Shown one piece after another: positions 1 to 10,182 of a stretch of 23,051 nt of DNA. The notes beneath the pieces were generated by a model. It was not told the DNA's origin. It did no database searches and was given only the letters and a program-made list of their open reading frames with translations. The DNA lies in contig NC_030991.1 in NCBI RefSeq assembly GCF_000149955.1, positions 1,830,168 through 1,853,218 of the forward strand, written 5' to 3'. Both the position numbers and the translations under genes were made by a program. Each line of letters opens with the position of its first letter. Within the stretch, counting starts at the first letter, position 1. Source of the stretch: Fusarium oxysporum f. sp. lycopersici 4287. Lineage: Eukaryota; Ascomycota; Sordariomycetes; Hypocreales; Nectriaceae.

Positions 1-113
1 GTATTCTATCCCACAGGTTTTACTTTAAATCACCCAGCTTGATTACTAAGGGCTGTTGTTCCTGAGGATCATTGAGACCATGCCCGGCCTGCGACATACA
101 GCTACAGTATAAT

Positions 114-1667
114 TTATTGATCCATGGTTAATATAACATCTAACCTCTCATAATGGTGGTCGATTGCTTTATCCACCCATGCAAACTCTCGAACTAACAT
201 CAGCAAACCATTCAAGTCTGTGAGTTCCAATTCGTAGCACAACATCTTAAACAGATCGACTATCGCCTTCTCTGGTCCTACGTCCGAGGCGACAAGGATA
301 ACACTAACACACCATAGTAGCAACCGTCTAGCTGTGCTTCTCTCTGCCAGAAACTCAATTTTGTGACATAATTGCTGTAGAAGTTGTCTTCTGACAGTAG
401 CCGACCTTGGAAGTGGGAAGGTAACATGCGTTGCATACAGGAACAATGCAAGCCGGCAAGTCAGATAGATCTCTCGCGACAACTCGATTGCCCCGGGTCC
501 TTGGTCAGAAAGTTGCAGAATTTTCTCCACAGCGGAGCTAGTGTCGGGTGAAGAGAACAAGTTGTGGTGAACATAGTTTCGACAATCACCGAGAAGGTCA
601 AGGACCTCTGGACTAAATGACTCCATCGTGTAGTATTGTAGCACACATGATAGCTGTCCGATCTGTGAAAACGTTGCCACAATTCCTCGATGCACAGGGG
701 GGTTTATATCAAGTAGTTCTTCGAAACCAGATCCGGCACTTTCCAGAGCAAAATGTGAGGCATAAGGTCTAAACAGAATCAGAGGAGAATCTAAGACCAT
801 TCTCTTCCCATGTATATCCAGGCAGGGATATATTGGCCTCTGCAGCGTGTTTACCGCACCCATGATGTCAGATAATGAAAGAAGCCAAGCAAGCGCATGA
901 TCTTGAAGAGCTTCCACTCCACCATGTCGAGCAAGTAGATCTTGTATAATTGTCCAGTGAACCGGGTGGTAATCTCGACTACCATAAATATCCAGGGCGT
1001 GGAGGTAGGTAAATGGAGGGTTGAAAGGACTGGGGTCGCGATATATCCGTGCATCGGTTGTTTCGTTAACCGCCAAGTGGAGGATACACATGATAATACT
1101 ATCGAGAGGTTTTGCTCCAGTGAATGCTTCAACTTCATTCCGCAGGGATTTCAGAGTCAACCCTTTCAAAATGAGTTGCTCTTTTGATCCAGCTTGGTAG
1201 GTCGGACCGCCATAGGTTACGTTGAGGACGTCTTGATGGTAGGAAGCTGCCCATAGAACCGCGTACAGGCGTACTTTGTTGTCACATGGGAATACCCAGG
1301 ATTGATAGCATTTGGACGCATAGGTCAAGGGGCGGAAGTTTGGCCAGATAGAAGTGCATGCAAAATGCAGAATCTCCTGGACTTTCAATTGAGAGGTAGT
1401 CTCGTCCAATGGAACCATTGGATCGAAAGCCCCTGCCCCTACATCCCATGCTTGCAAAGGGACAATTTGGCCTGGCGAAGCTGAGGGTTTCCCGCAGACA
1501 GAACACAAAAGGCCTTGTCCTGTGTCAGGGGTCGCATACCCCTTTGGCCTAATAGGCTGATACCGTGTATCGCCCGAGACTTCTAGGGTTGGCGATGTAG
1601 GAAGTGAGGCTTTGTCGCTGCAGGCACATATATCCCTCCTCTGCCTAAGGAGAAGTTCTCGCTCCAT
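114..1667 (-). pseudogene. Fungal-specific regulator-type protein, 3' main part (split by hAT insertion)
   Basis: This is the large downstream part of a minus-strand gene, about 517 codons from an ATG at 1667-1665 to a TAA at 114-116. The protein is mostly helical with no obvious membrane segment. It has a CSVC pair near residue 60 and then a long region resembling the middle domain of fungal regulators of the Fungal_trans_2/DUF3468 kind. I recognise the general family from overall character, not from a decisive motif. The N-terminal part lies beyond the hAT element at 4760-4914. The ATG at 1667 falls inside the 8-bp target duplication, so a shortened protein could in principle still be made from a promoter within the transposon. 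The body shows no frameshift or internal stop, so the insertion is probably recent. Confidence 0.6.
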
Positions 1668-4600
1668 CAGCGCAGCCCCCAGATCAAATCCAATCAAACA
1701 AATTGCCAAACAAATCAATCAAATATGCCAAAATTTTATTTCAATCAAACAAATACAAAATCCTCGATTTGAAATAACATTTGATATATTTGATACACAA
1801 TATGCCATCCAGCGTCCATGCTGCCAGACCGTTGACCGCGCTTTCACAGCTTACCCGGAACCTGGCTGGTGAGCGACCCCAGCCAATCAAAGTCATCCAT
1901 CAAGCCTTCCATTAGTGAGCTACCCCAGTACCACGGTCAGGCTGGTGGGGGAGAAAGTAGCTCCTTAACTTTTACGTCCCGTCCTCGCGACATCAAGTCG
2001 CGTCGGTGCTAGTTTGTTTACCTTTCAACGCGTACCATTCCTCCCACGAGTCGACGCCTAACCCGATGGAATCCGACGACATCATGCTTCCTTCGCCTCC
2101 ACCCTCTGCCTTTTCTTTTCTTCGACCACCGAGGAATTTGGCGAGTCAATTCGAGCTGACGACGCAGTCGGCATTGCCAGACCACCCTACTGTTGCAGAT
2201 CTTCCGCGAGCAGTGTGGAGGAACAAACGATATGTTTTGGAAGAGTCCTTGTCCCGGAAGGGCTCGAAGGGCCGGAAGAGCTGGATCAAGCGCCATGGAT
2301 TTTTTCTTGTTGAGATCGACACTAACGACAGTCCTTTGAGTCCTTACTGGGCCTGTCGTTTGTGTGACGCGAAGGGTCAGCCTGAGTTCTTCGCCGCTGC
2401 TGCTACGAGTTCGGCAGCGGACCATCTCCGCAAGTATGTGAATGTGAATGTGACGTCGCGAGCTTGAGCACTATTGACCAACGCCAGGTCTCACAGGATT
2501 TTCGAGAGCAGTCAAGCAGCTGATCCAGATCTGTCAACCGATGAATCTGAACGGCCTAAGCGACGACGCTTGCAGTACAGCGCCGTGCCGCGTGCTAGAG
2601 TCAAGATGATCCGAGAACTGAGCCTGGGACTTCTGATCAACACCAATGTTCCTTTTTCCTTCTTCAGCGATACATTCTTTCAGCAGCTCGCTTGGCAGCT
2701 TGACCCTCACCTAGCTGACCAGATACCATGGAGCCGGCAATCGATGGGCCGTTTGCTGGATGACACGTACAAGTCTAAGAAAGATGAGATCAAGCAGGAG
2801 CTCTCAGATGCCCTTACTAAAATCCATCTGGGGTTCGACCTGTGGACATCGCCTAATCGGCATGCTGTTATGGCAGTCACAGCTCATTTTCTTGACCGCC
2901 AGGGCAAGCACCAGTCGCGCCTATTGGCACTCCGTCGCCAGCTAGGGTGTCATAGCGGAGAAAGTCTTGCGGTGACGCTCGGGCAAGTTGTGCGAGAATG
3001 GAAGATAGAGGACCGAGTCGGAACCGTGATCTCGGACAACGCATCTTCAAACGACAGCTGTCTCGTGAACTTTTACGGAGATCTCGACGCAGAGATGAGT
3101 CTGGCGGACGTTCGGGCCAGACGTATGCGCTGTTATGGGCATATCCTGAACCTGGTTGCTCGCGCCTTTCTCTACGGCGAAGATTTCGAGTCTTTCGAGG
3201 CCGAATCGCAGGTATTTGATCTTCTCGGCCGGCGCGAGGATGACCTACGACACTGGAGAAAGAAAGGGCCGGTGGGAAAGCTCCACAATGTTGTCAAATT
3301 CATCAGATCTTCCCCTCAGAGGTGTGAGCTCTTCAAAAGGATCTCACGCGAGAACGACGAAGCACAAGAATACCTCTTGGCGAGTGAGTCGACGGCAGAG
3401 CTAGAGGTCGTAATGAATAACGATACGAGATGGAACTCCACTTATCTCATGATCTCTCGAGCGCTCGTCAAGCAGGGAGACATCAGGGCGTTCTTGGTCC
3501 ACCCAGAAGTGGAGAAATGGCTACCGGAGGCCGACATGCTGAAGGGAGATGACTGGAGACTGTTGGCAGAAATCAAACTTATTCTTGAGCCATTCTATCT
3601 ACAGACTATGAGAACGCAGGGCTGGGGCAGCGAAGGAGGTAACGGACGGCTCTGGGAAGTGATGACGGGTATGGAGTACTTGCTGGAACACCTAGAGGAT
3701 CGGAAGCTGTTCCATCATGCCGTTCCAGATGAGGCAGGGGGGCAGGACACCAACTTGTAGGCCGAGCTGGCTCGAGGGCGACCAGACCGTAACCGGCAGC
3801 TTCCTGCTCGATTTAGGGATTGCGAGACGGATATCCATCCGCGAAAGTCCAGGCAAGGCCCCTTGTCAGATCGTGGCTCGAGACAATGCGATGATGGATC
3901 AGGCAAGCCATCAGGATCATTAGGAATCGATGACATGGGAAAGGATCACCGACACTATTTAAGACTGTCCATCATGACTGCCTGGCAGAAACTAAACGAG
4001 TACTACACCAAGCTTGGAGACTCACCGTTGTTCGCTGCATCCATCATCCTCCACCCATCACTCGGCATGAACTATCTGGAGGTGAACTGGGCGTCGGAAG
4101 AGCAGCTTGTGTGGGTGAGGGATGCCAAAATTGGACTGTCTGACTACTTGGACCGTTGGTACCACTGCAACCGGCCGGTGGATGAGCAGCAGAAGATGAT
4201 CATGGACACATCGACATCCTTAAGCGTACCAAGGACGACAACTGAAGTTAGCGTGTTCAAGCAATGGATTAAAAGCAGGACAGCGAAGACCACGGTGATG
4301 GGAAGCGAGCTTGAGCGGTATCTGCGGCTAGAGCCGCAAGAGACTGAGGATCCAATCGAGTGGTGGATGGCTCACCAGGGACAATTCCCGATGATCAGCC
4401 AATTGGCTCTCGATATACTCGCGATACCGGCGATGGCGACTGATTGCGAGAGGTCGTTCAGCCTAGCCAAGCTAACGCTGACGACGCAGAGGCTTTCGAT
4501 GACGACGGAAACGCTGGAGAAGTTACAATGCCTTAAGAACTGGGTCAGACATGGTGCGGTGAAGCTAGGGGCGACAATAGGTGGGGGGGAGGAGGTCCAA

Positions 4601-4759
4601 TGGGAGATTGGAGATGTTAGCATGGAAGCATAGAGAGTCAGATTTGAAATATTTGAAATATTTGAATAAATATTTCAAACAACAAATCCAGTCTTGAGAG
4701 TTATCAAATATCTCAAATATGACCCCGGATTTGATTTGTTTGATTTGAGGGCAGCGCTG
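1668..4759 (+). mobile_element. hAT-family DNA transposon, complete with TIRs and 8-bp target duplication
   Basis: The left end begins CAGCGCAGCCCCCAG and the right end, reverse-complemented, begins CAGCGCTGCCCTCAA. The two ends match at 18 of the first 21 positions. Both flanks carry CGCTCCAT (1660-1667 and 4760-4767), a perfect 8-bp duplication, which is diagnostic of hAT elements. Subterminal regions (about 1740-1800 and 4640-4715) are rich in TTTGAAATA/ATTTGA words in both orientations, typical of transposase-binding repeats. The element is 3,092 bp and encodes one transposase on the plus strand. It sits in the 5' coding part of a regulator gene. Confidence 0.93.
2066..4633 (+). pseudogene. 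hAT transposase (one intron, one in-frame stop)
   Basis: Two exons, 2066-2433 and 2488-4633, are joined by a 54-nt intron (GTATGT...GCCAG). Splicing restores the end of a BED-like zinc finger (DHLRK-SHRI). Before it, CRLC near residue 97 gives the cysteine pair. Further on are FDLWTSPN and ISDNASSND, typical surroundings of hAT catalytic aspartates. The C-terminal dimerisation block runs from DPIEWW through LAIPAMATDCERSFSLA to the tail. Length is about 837 residues, normal for fungal hAT. A TAG at 3758-3760 lies in the variable linker before the last third; it could be CAG changed by C to T. I found no intron that would remove it. The start is the first in-frame ATG; a GTG at 2006 was not used. 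The copy is probably non-autonomous now. Confidence 0.85.
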
Positions 4760-4914
4760 CGCTCCATTGCCGCATTCTGCCTCTGCTGGGATTTCCTTTG
4801 GCGATGTGCTTGCTGAAGAAGGATGGACCGAATCGGCCCTGACCTGTCTACCAGCGCCGGGCCTCCGACGAAGATGAGACGTTTCTCCTGGCTCTCTCCA
4901 CGTCGTGGCGGCAT
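4760..4914 (-). pseudogene. 5' part of the same regulator gene, upstream of the hAT insertion
   Basis: Read on the minus strand, an ATG at 4914-4912 opens 49 codons that run into the target-site duplication at 4767-4760. Removing the transposon and one duplication copy keeps the same frame into the ORF starting at 1667, giving about 566 residues. The segment is basic and contains a stretch ending in HRQRKSQQRQ after a phenylalanine-valine-rich start. That layout, a short hydrophobic start followed by RS...RQR, is common at the N-terminus of fungal Fungal_trans_2-type proteins that lack a Zn2Cys6 cluster. The promoter would lie in 4915-5176. The family assignment is inference; the frame continuity is seen directly. 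Confidence 0.6.
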
Positions 4915-5176
4915 CTGATGTGATGTCGTTCAATCTCTTTGAGTGGAGATTCTGGACCCTTCTTTCGCCATCTGGTAAAGTGGTGGGGCCAAAACCCCTC
5001 ATTTCCATAGCCATAAACCAGTACCATAAAGATAAGGGAACCTGCAAAAAATATCTAAAACATTATTATCGTTGGTCTTCTAGTCTATAATATGACGCAA
5101 CGATGAGATTCGAGGAGAGGATGCCAGAGACCGTCGTCAAATTCCACCTACACCAACAATGTCGCAGGCGATAAAC

Positions 5177-5924
5177 TCAGTTTGTGTCGGGTGTTGTCGG
5201 ATCATCTGATACATCCGCAAGGTAGTGTATCACATCACCCAATAGCACTCCACTATCTCCAAACTTACATAACGGCTTTGAGTTTTGGAGCGACTTCATG
5301 ACGCTCAACATTAGTTGTCGATGTCGCCGAAGATCCTTGATCTCTGACCAAAGTGAATCATTCTCTTGAAGGAGAAGGGCGGCTTCGGTTGTGCTTTCGG
5401 TGTATTTGCAAAGGAGTGCTTCATATTCAGTGCGAGAATGATCCAACTGTTGCTGGAGAGCCTTCTGTAATTGGTCCTTGCGCTCACGAAAGCGACGTTG
5501 CGATTCTCGATTTTTCAACCGACGCCTCTGTAATACAGATCAGTCCGTCAATGCTTTTGTTTTGAGAAAACTTCATTCGTACGCTCTTTGCATTCCCAAC
5601 TGTAGGGATGGTGCAGCCTTCCTGGCCAATTCGTGTTGTGTAGTTGTCCAATGAGGGAGCCATTGTCGGACTAGCAATTAACCCGCTAGTTGAAGTTATC
5701 ACTCTGCTGAGATGAAGGTTTTGAAAATTCACGTCTCCAAGATTCTAATGCGCGGTCAGCATAGGATTCATGTACTGATATGTAGGAAGATTAGGTACCC
5801 CATATATAATATCTGAAGGTGTTGTAGTGCCGTCGACTACAGTCTCGCAAGGCGACAAGAGGGGATAAGTGACCTCATGGTGGAGAATTGTAGATGGCTC
5901 ATCCAACATGGTTGAAAATGCCAT
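5177..5924 (-). CDS. Yap-type bZIP transcription factor, three exons
   Basis: Exons are 5924-5799, 5744-5583 and 5527-5177, giving 212 residues. Intron 1 (5745-5798, 54 nt) runs GTACCT...GCTGAC...TTAG and removes an in-frame TAG. Intron 2 (5528-5582, 55 nt) runs GTACGA...TTACAG. Both are phase 0, so the frame is continuous. Exon 3 opens with the basic region RRRLKNRESQRRFRERK, which has the Q and F residues of the Yap/Pap1 class (NRxxQxxFRERK). A leucine-zipper-like coiled coil follows (leucines in LQKALQQQL...LLCKY...ALLLQENDSL). No cysteine-rich redox domain like that of Yap1 is visible, and the protein is short, so it more likely resembles the small cluster-associated or stress-type Yap-like factors. 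The target genes are unknown. It is nuclear by inference from the DNA-binding domain. Confidence 0.85.
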
Positions 5925-7317
5925 GACAAGAGGCTGATTTTTGTACAAAAATGATTATGATTGAATTAATATAACAAGAAATTGTAGTATATGAAATCGA
6001 GGAAGACAACCGACTAGAAGGCATCCTGCTCCTGGCTTGCGGGTGGATGCCCATCTCTTATACTCTCACCTAATGGAAACTGATATGTTCTGGAGACCCG
6101 GAACCCTGGATCTTGGCATAAGCGGCAATTTGTCCTACTACATACCGAGCTAACCGAAAGCCGAAGGACCTAATGTCGTAGAGCTTCTCTGGTTTGTGGA
6201 AAGTTTACATGGATTTCCTTTATCTTACCGGTCTTTAGCTGCGCCGTACAGATATGTCAGTTCGCTTAAAAACAAGTCCCGAGAATGGAGCGAGCTGAAG
6301 ACGCTGGCAAATGAGAGATATTGACAGCATTACCTGTCTGGTTATAGCGCGCTCGCTAACTTGAGCCAATCACAACTAAGCAAAGCATTTCTGTATTCGG
6401 AATGGCTGCTCCATAATCCTTGGGAGAATCTCTAAAATTAGTTGGAATACTGATGATGTGACGCCTCAGAGCACGTATCAGTTAGAGTTCAGTAGGGAAA
6501 CGTCCCTACGTGACGTAAGGCATGAGTGAAAATTCTTAATCTCAGTACGGAGAAAGGAACACGGATCGAAAATTGGCTAAAATAAATAAAATAATCAATT
6601 CCTTAGACTATAGAGTAGGTATTATAGTTTTAGAGCTGCGTTATCTGATCATATACTTGTCCAGCTCACTCTAAAATTTCAAGCTTATGCAACACTGGGA
6701 ATATGGTTTTCTAGAAATGGTGAATTGATAAGGATAAAAAAGGTGAATTGACGCAGGACATGATAGCGCCGTGCTAAATTCCTACATAAAAAAAAGGCGA
6801 ATTGGCCATTTCACAATTACAATAAGTGATAGGGTCAGTAGGTTTTCTAATTTCATCAGTGCGGTATGAGAAACATAGTGCGTTCCCATCTTGTTATGAC
6901 CCTAGCGGTTACGTTATGTGAACCCCATTATTTTTGTCCAATCACAGGAATAGATCTACCATCTCACATTAGACTGACCTTCTAAGACCTTCAGTCCACT
7001 AATAAGATAAAGACTGATGACTTTCATTTAACAGTCCTTCAGACTGATATATAAATCATATCAGTCTAAATAGGACTGGCCTCATTATACTGTCAGTCCT
7101 TATAGAGACCTCTAGTATATAGACCACATTCATTAGCACTTTTATAGATTCTAGCTCACTAGCTATCAATAAAACTTCTTTACATTAATTAAGCCTAACA
7201 CGCATTGAATCTACCATTAAGAGATATAACACTTCAATAACGCTTAGTACCACACTCTATACAATCTGCTAACAATAAACTTAGCACGGCTTAGTTTACT
7301 ATAGTTGGAAAACCCAC
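5925..7317. other. AT-rich intergenic stretch without a recognisable gene
   Basis: No coding region with family resemblance was found in this 1.4 kb. It contains the upstream region of the bZIP gene, including a 7-bp-arm inverted repeat at 6492-6509 (GTAGGGA-AACG-TCCCTAC) directly followed by TGACGTAA (6511-6518), a word resembling bZIP sites. It also contains a degenerate hairpin repeat near 7009-7108, listed separately. The rest shows only AT-rich unique-looking sequence. Confidence 0.6.
7009..7108. repeat. Hairpin-forming inverted repeat, possible degraded MITE
   Basis: The core AGACTGATAT-ataaatc-ATATCAGTCT has perfect 10-bp arms. The symmetry extends outward imperfectly through CAGTCCT/AGGACTG and further GACTGA words. 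The same words (AGACTGA, CAGTCC) recur between about 6970 and 7108. I did not find clear target duplications, so the element type is open. Confidence 0.45.
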
Positions 7318-7462
7318 CGTCACACTCTCTTTCTTTTCTATCTTTTATTTTCCTCTCTAGAAAATCTTCACTCTTTCTTATTTACTATATTTTAGTCAAA
7401 AAGAAAACAAAATGGCAAAGATAGCTTAAATAGTTAATACTAACCCTATCCTAACCCTAACC
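7318..7462 (+). mobile_element. 5'-truncated LINE remnant, 3' end with telomere-like tail
   Basis: The last 45-50 bases align by eye with the 3' end of the LINE at 12147 read on the minus strand. Both have a GCAA(A)GATAGCTT block, then ATAG, then the tail CCCTATCCTAACCCTAACC. Upstream is a pyrimidine-rich stretch like the LINE 3' UTR. The left boundary is approximate. It lies in the opposite orientation to the large LINE, with its tail pointing toward the cyanase gene. Confidence 0.65.
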
Positions 7463-7788
7463 ATTGCAAAAGCTATAAAGCTTTAGCTACTGGGTAAGGA
7501 AGAAGTCGGTTGTTCTACAAGGGGCATAAACATATCAGTTCTGAGCAATGTGCTCATTACCCTTCACCGCGAAGGTTGGGTGGGGGGCCGCAAATTGGAA
7601 CTGGATCATTAATTTACAATGAATATAGTTTATTTATACATAATGAGCCGAAATAAGCCCAAACAAGGTGTCCAGAAGAGTCGTCTATATACCGACTGAT
7701 GAGGCTATGTGATGGGAGAGGAGAAGTGGGAGTCACCGGGTCGTACCATCTACCCATATCCCAAGTGACCATTCCACCCGCCTCCATC
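7463..7788. other. Region downstream of cyanase, no gene seen
   Basis: This holds the presumed cyanase 3' UTR (the gene ends at 7789 on the minus strand) and sequence up to the LINE tail. I see no coding region of its own. Confidence 0.5.
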
Positions 7789-8400
7789 CTAGAATCGGTT
7801 GGAAGGGAGCCTGACAGGTTGCAGTTAGACACAAGCCCTTTCTAGAACGTCATTGGTACGGGGACTTACCATTTGCCTCGCATCGTAATTACAACCCAGG
7901 GGTTACCCTCCTCGTCAATATCTTTCTCGACCTTGGTGCCGAAGCGGATAGCGCTCATGATACCGTCGCCGAATTTCTCGTTAAGGATAGCCTTGTATGC
8001 GTAGCCGTAGTTCTGGACAACCTCGTATAGGCGGTAGATAAGCGGCTCAACAGGAGGCATAGGGCCAGAGTGACCACGGTTAGGGAACACACCCATAGCA
8101 TTAGTTAGCATTGGCAGGGGTAGATCGAGGAGCTGGGAGAGTTTCTCGATGTCCTCATCTGTAGCAGTAGTTTGGGCATAGAACAGTGCGGCGCATGCTA
8201 CTTCGCTGCGCCCAAGATGCTTGGCAATAGCCTCAAAAGTGAGGCCTTTTGCCTGCTTGGCCTCGAACAGCGCGGTACAGTGAGGTGGAACCCTCTCTGC
8301 GATGAGCGGCTAGCAACTAAGGTCAGAGTCTTCTTGCGCCGCCTGTCCACGGGATGAGAGAACATACGTCGAGAGTTGCAAGTCGTCCTTCGAAAGACAT
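7789..8400 (-). CDS. cynS: Cyanate hydratase (cyanase)
   Basis: Cyanase converts cyanate and bicarbonate to carbamate, which yields ammonia and CO2. Exons are 8400-8368, 8309-7870 and 7810-7789, giving 164 residues, close to the usual 150-165. Intron 1 (8310-8367) runs GTATGT...TAG. Intron 2 (7811-7869) has a perfect GTAAGT, a CTAAC branch site and TGTCAG. The last exon encodes only LPSNRF, replacing the usual LPY-type tail. The N-terminal helical domain (residues 12-80, with [17 protein letters not shown]) and the C-terminal catalytic domain are complete. The expected catalytic residues are present: R104 and E107 in IYRLYE, and S130 in DGIMSAI. A TATA-like word about 160 nt upstream supports the ATG at 8400 over an in-frame ATG at 8598. 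It diverges from a carbonic anhydrase gene. Confidence 0.95.
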
Positions 8401-8557
8401 TATGAGGGATGTAAAAGATATCGAGTGATAATTGTTTGCTGCTTGTGGAGTAGCGAGGAAGAGTAGTTGACTGGGACGAGGTGTATCAGGTATTTGTTGT
8501 GTTGGTTGTGATGGTAGAGGCCTTGATGAGAGATAGGAGAATCGGATGATGCCTGGT

Positions 8558-8565
8558 ATTTTATA
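8558..8565 (-). promoter_or_regulatory. TATA-like box upstream of cyanase
   Basis: Minus-strand TATAAAAT lies 158 nt before the chosen ATG. It is followed by a CA-rich stretch that looks like a fungal 5' leader. Confidence 0.4.
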
Positions 8566-8893
8566 GTCCCTCGCAAGTCGCTTCTTGCTGCGACGCATGG
8601 TCTGATGTCATGCCGAGGCGACCGAGGATATGTGTGCGCTCCCTCATAGGCGAAGCATCAATGATGGTACACTATACGCAATGAATGAACTTTGTCGATG
8701 AAAGGGAACAACACCCCCCTTGCTCTGACTTGGTCTCAGATATGGTCCCGAAGGTTCTCCGAGTCGGTGTCTTCGAGGATGAGGGAATGCTTTCTCCGCG
8801 GCCCCATGCTTTGGTCGCATAAGGATCCTGATGCTGGCATCAGGATAACTCTTCTGAGCACGAGAAAAAGTCGCCCGCTGATCCGTTGTCTCG

Positions 8894-8926
8894 CTGTGTC
8901 AGCCCTGTGTCAGCCCTGTGTCAGCC
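8894..8926. repeat. Three tandem copies of an 11-bp unit
   Basis: CTGTGTCAGCC is repeated three times without change, followed by a partial CTGT. It lies in the cyanase/carbonic anhydrase intergenic region. No function is evident. Confidence 0.85.
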
Positions 8927-9513
8927 CTGTTTCTGGTTAGTGTCGATGTCGAGCATCTCGGTGGGAACGGAGGTGGAGATGTTGGACCCTTGCCCCACCG
9001 ACTCCAGGCACATGGTCGAGGAATTTATCGCAGACATGAATGGCGACATGGGCAAGCCTTACGACTGCACTATTGTTTGAGACATTGGACATTATCAAAC
9101 GGAGTTCTCGAGGCAATTCTTTGCGAGCGTAGAAATTGGCTTACTGTTTCCGAGTCCCTGAAAAATCTACCCATCCCGCACGGCAGTCCTTGTCTCCCAC
9201 TTTATCCCCGTAAGATCCGATGCGGCGCTTGCATCTTTGGAGACTTGGAGAGGCGCAGTTGCCGGGCGTCCGTCACCATCTCCGAAAGTCGACAGGAGCT
9301 TTGGCGGAGCGGCCGACGACATCGCCGCTTACCGGAATCACTCAGTCGCGAGAAATCAGATGCAACTACAAGGAACCCCCAACACCATGACTGCTTTTTC
9401 TTCTCGACCACTTGCTTTTCTAACGAAACCCACGCATCTATCACCTTGAAACGCAGTCTTCTCTTCATTCCCCTCTCAATTCTGCAATACGCATATCTGA
9501 AAATTGGCCCATC

Positions 9514-10182
9514 ATGGCTCAACGGGACGTCAGCGAGTATTTGCGACAGACGCATGCTCGCATCTTCGAAAACAACAAGAAGTGGGCAGAGCAGCAGCGC
9601 GCCAACAACCCCGGGTTCTTTGACAAGATCTCCGCCGGCCAGAGCCCCGAATACCTTTGGATTGGCTGCGCAGACTCTCGCATCCCGGCTGAGCAGGTCA
9701 CAGGCCTGGAGCCCGGCGAGGCCTTTATTCACCGTAACATTGCCAATGTTGTTCATAATATTGATCTAAATGCCATGTCTATCATCAACTATGCTGTGCA
9801 TCACCTTGGCGTCAAGCATATTATTGTTTGCGGACACTACGGCTGCGGTGGTGTTCGGGCTGCTATGACTCCCAAGGATATGGGTTTACTCAACCCATGG
9901 CTGCGAAACATCCGCGACGTCTATCGTCTTTATGAGAAAGAGCTCGATGCTATCACCGACGAGGAGCAACGGTACAACCGCCTGGTAGAGCTGAACGTGC
10001 GCGAGCAGTGCCGAAATATCGTTAAGACTGCTGAGGTCCAGCAATCATACGCCAAGAACAGCTTCCCTATTGTCCATGGCTGGGTGTTCAACCTCCACAA
10101 TGGCCTACTGACGGATCTCAAAATTGACTTCCCTGCCATGCTCAAGGACGTCCAGAAGGTCTACAACATCACTGAGGAGTAA
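9514..10182 (+). CDS. Beta-class carbonic anhydrase
   Basis: This intronless gene encodes 222 residues, typical of fungal cytosolic beta-carbonic anhydrases related to yeast Nce103. The enzyme interconverts CO2 and bicarbonate. The zinc ligands are visible as C52 (in CADSR), H108 and C111 (in HYGCGG), with the D54-R56 dyad alongside. No N-terminal targeting peptide is apparent, so a cytosolic location is likely. The ATG at 9514 is in good context (CCATCATGGC) and starts just before the conserved first helix. The divergent neighbour is cyanase, which uses bicarbonate and releases CO2. A carbonic anhydrase next to cyanase parallels the bacterial cynT-cynS pairing, and I infer that it supplies or recycles bicarbonate for cyanate breakdown. 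Confidence 0.95.
   Translation: MAQRDVSEYLRQTHARIFENNKKWAEQQRANNPGFFDKISAGQSPEYLWIGCADSRIPAEQVTGLEPGEAFIHRNIANVVHNIDLNAMSIINYAVHHLGVKHIIVCGHYGCGGVRAAMTPKDMGLLNPWLRNIRDVYRLYEKELDAITDEEQRYNRLVELNVREQCRNIVKTAEVQQSYAKNSFPIVHGWVFNLHNGLLTDLKIDFPAMLKDVQKVYNITEE

Larger units (their letters stand above)
8401..9513. promoter_or_regulatory. Shared intergenic region between cyanase and carbonic anhydrase
   Basis: This 1.1-kb stretch separates two divergent genes and I see no convincing gene in it. It contains several GATA-type words that fit the HGATAR consensus of nitrogen regulators such as AreA: TGATAA at 8426-8431, AGATAG at 8531-8536, TTATCG at 9025-9030 and TTATCA at 9092-9097. Such words are common by chance, so regulation by nitrogen status is only a suggestion. 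Three tandem 11-bp units (CTGTGTCAGCC) lie at 8894-8926. A pyrimidine-rich stretch precedes the carbonic anhydrase ATG. Confidence 0.45.

Noticed and set aside
942..1187. Open frames opposite the regulator gene and similar shadows elsewhere
   Set aside because: They lie antisense to or out of frame with recognised genes and show no family resemblance.
2434..2487. In-frame TGA at 2465 in the hAT transposase as a nonsense mutation
   Set aside because: It lies inside a 54-nt GT-AG intron whose removal restores the BED-finger sequence.
5745..5798. In-frame TAG between two parts of the bZIP gene as a nonsense mutation
   Set aside because: A 54-nt phase-0 intron with good donor, branch and acceptor removes it.
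8401..8598. In-frame N-terminal extension of cyanase from an ATG at 8598 (about 66 extra residues, arginine-rich start)
   Set aside because: A TATA-like box and CA-rich leader-type sequence lie within it, and the protein from 8400 already has normal cyanase length.
9388..9450. Short upstream frame (about 20 codons) as a possible targeting exon for carbonic anhydrase
   Set aside because: There is no donor site within it before its stop. At most it is an upstream ORF in a long leader.
8918..9769. 283-codon plus-strand open frame overlapping the carbonic anhydrase gene
   Set aside because: It has no family resemblance, begins in tandem repeats and overlaps a clear gene in another frame. Treated as a chance open frame.
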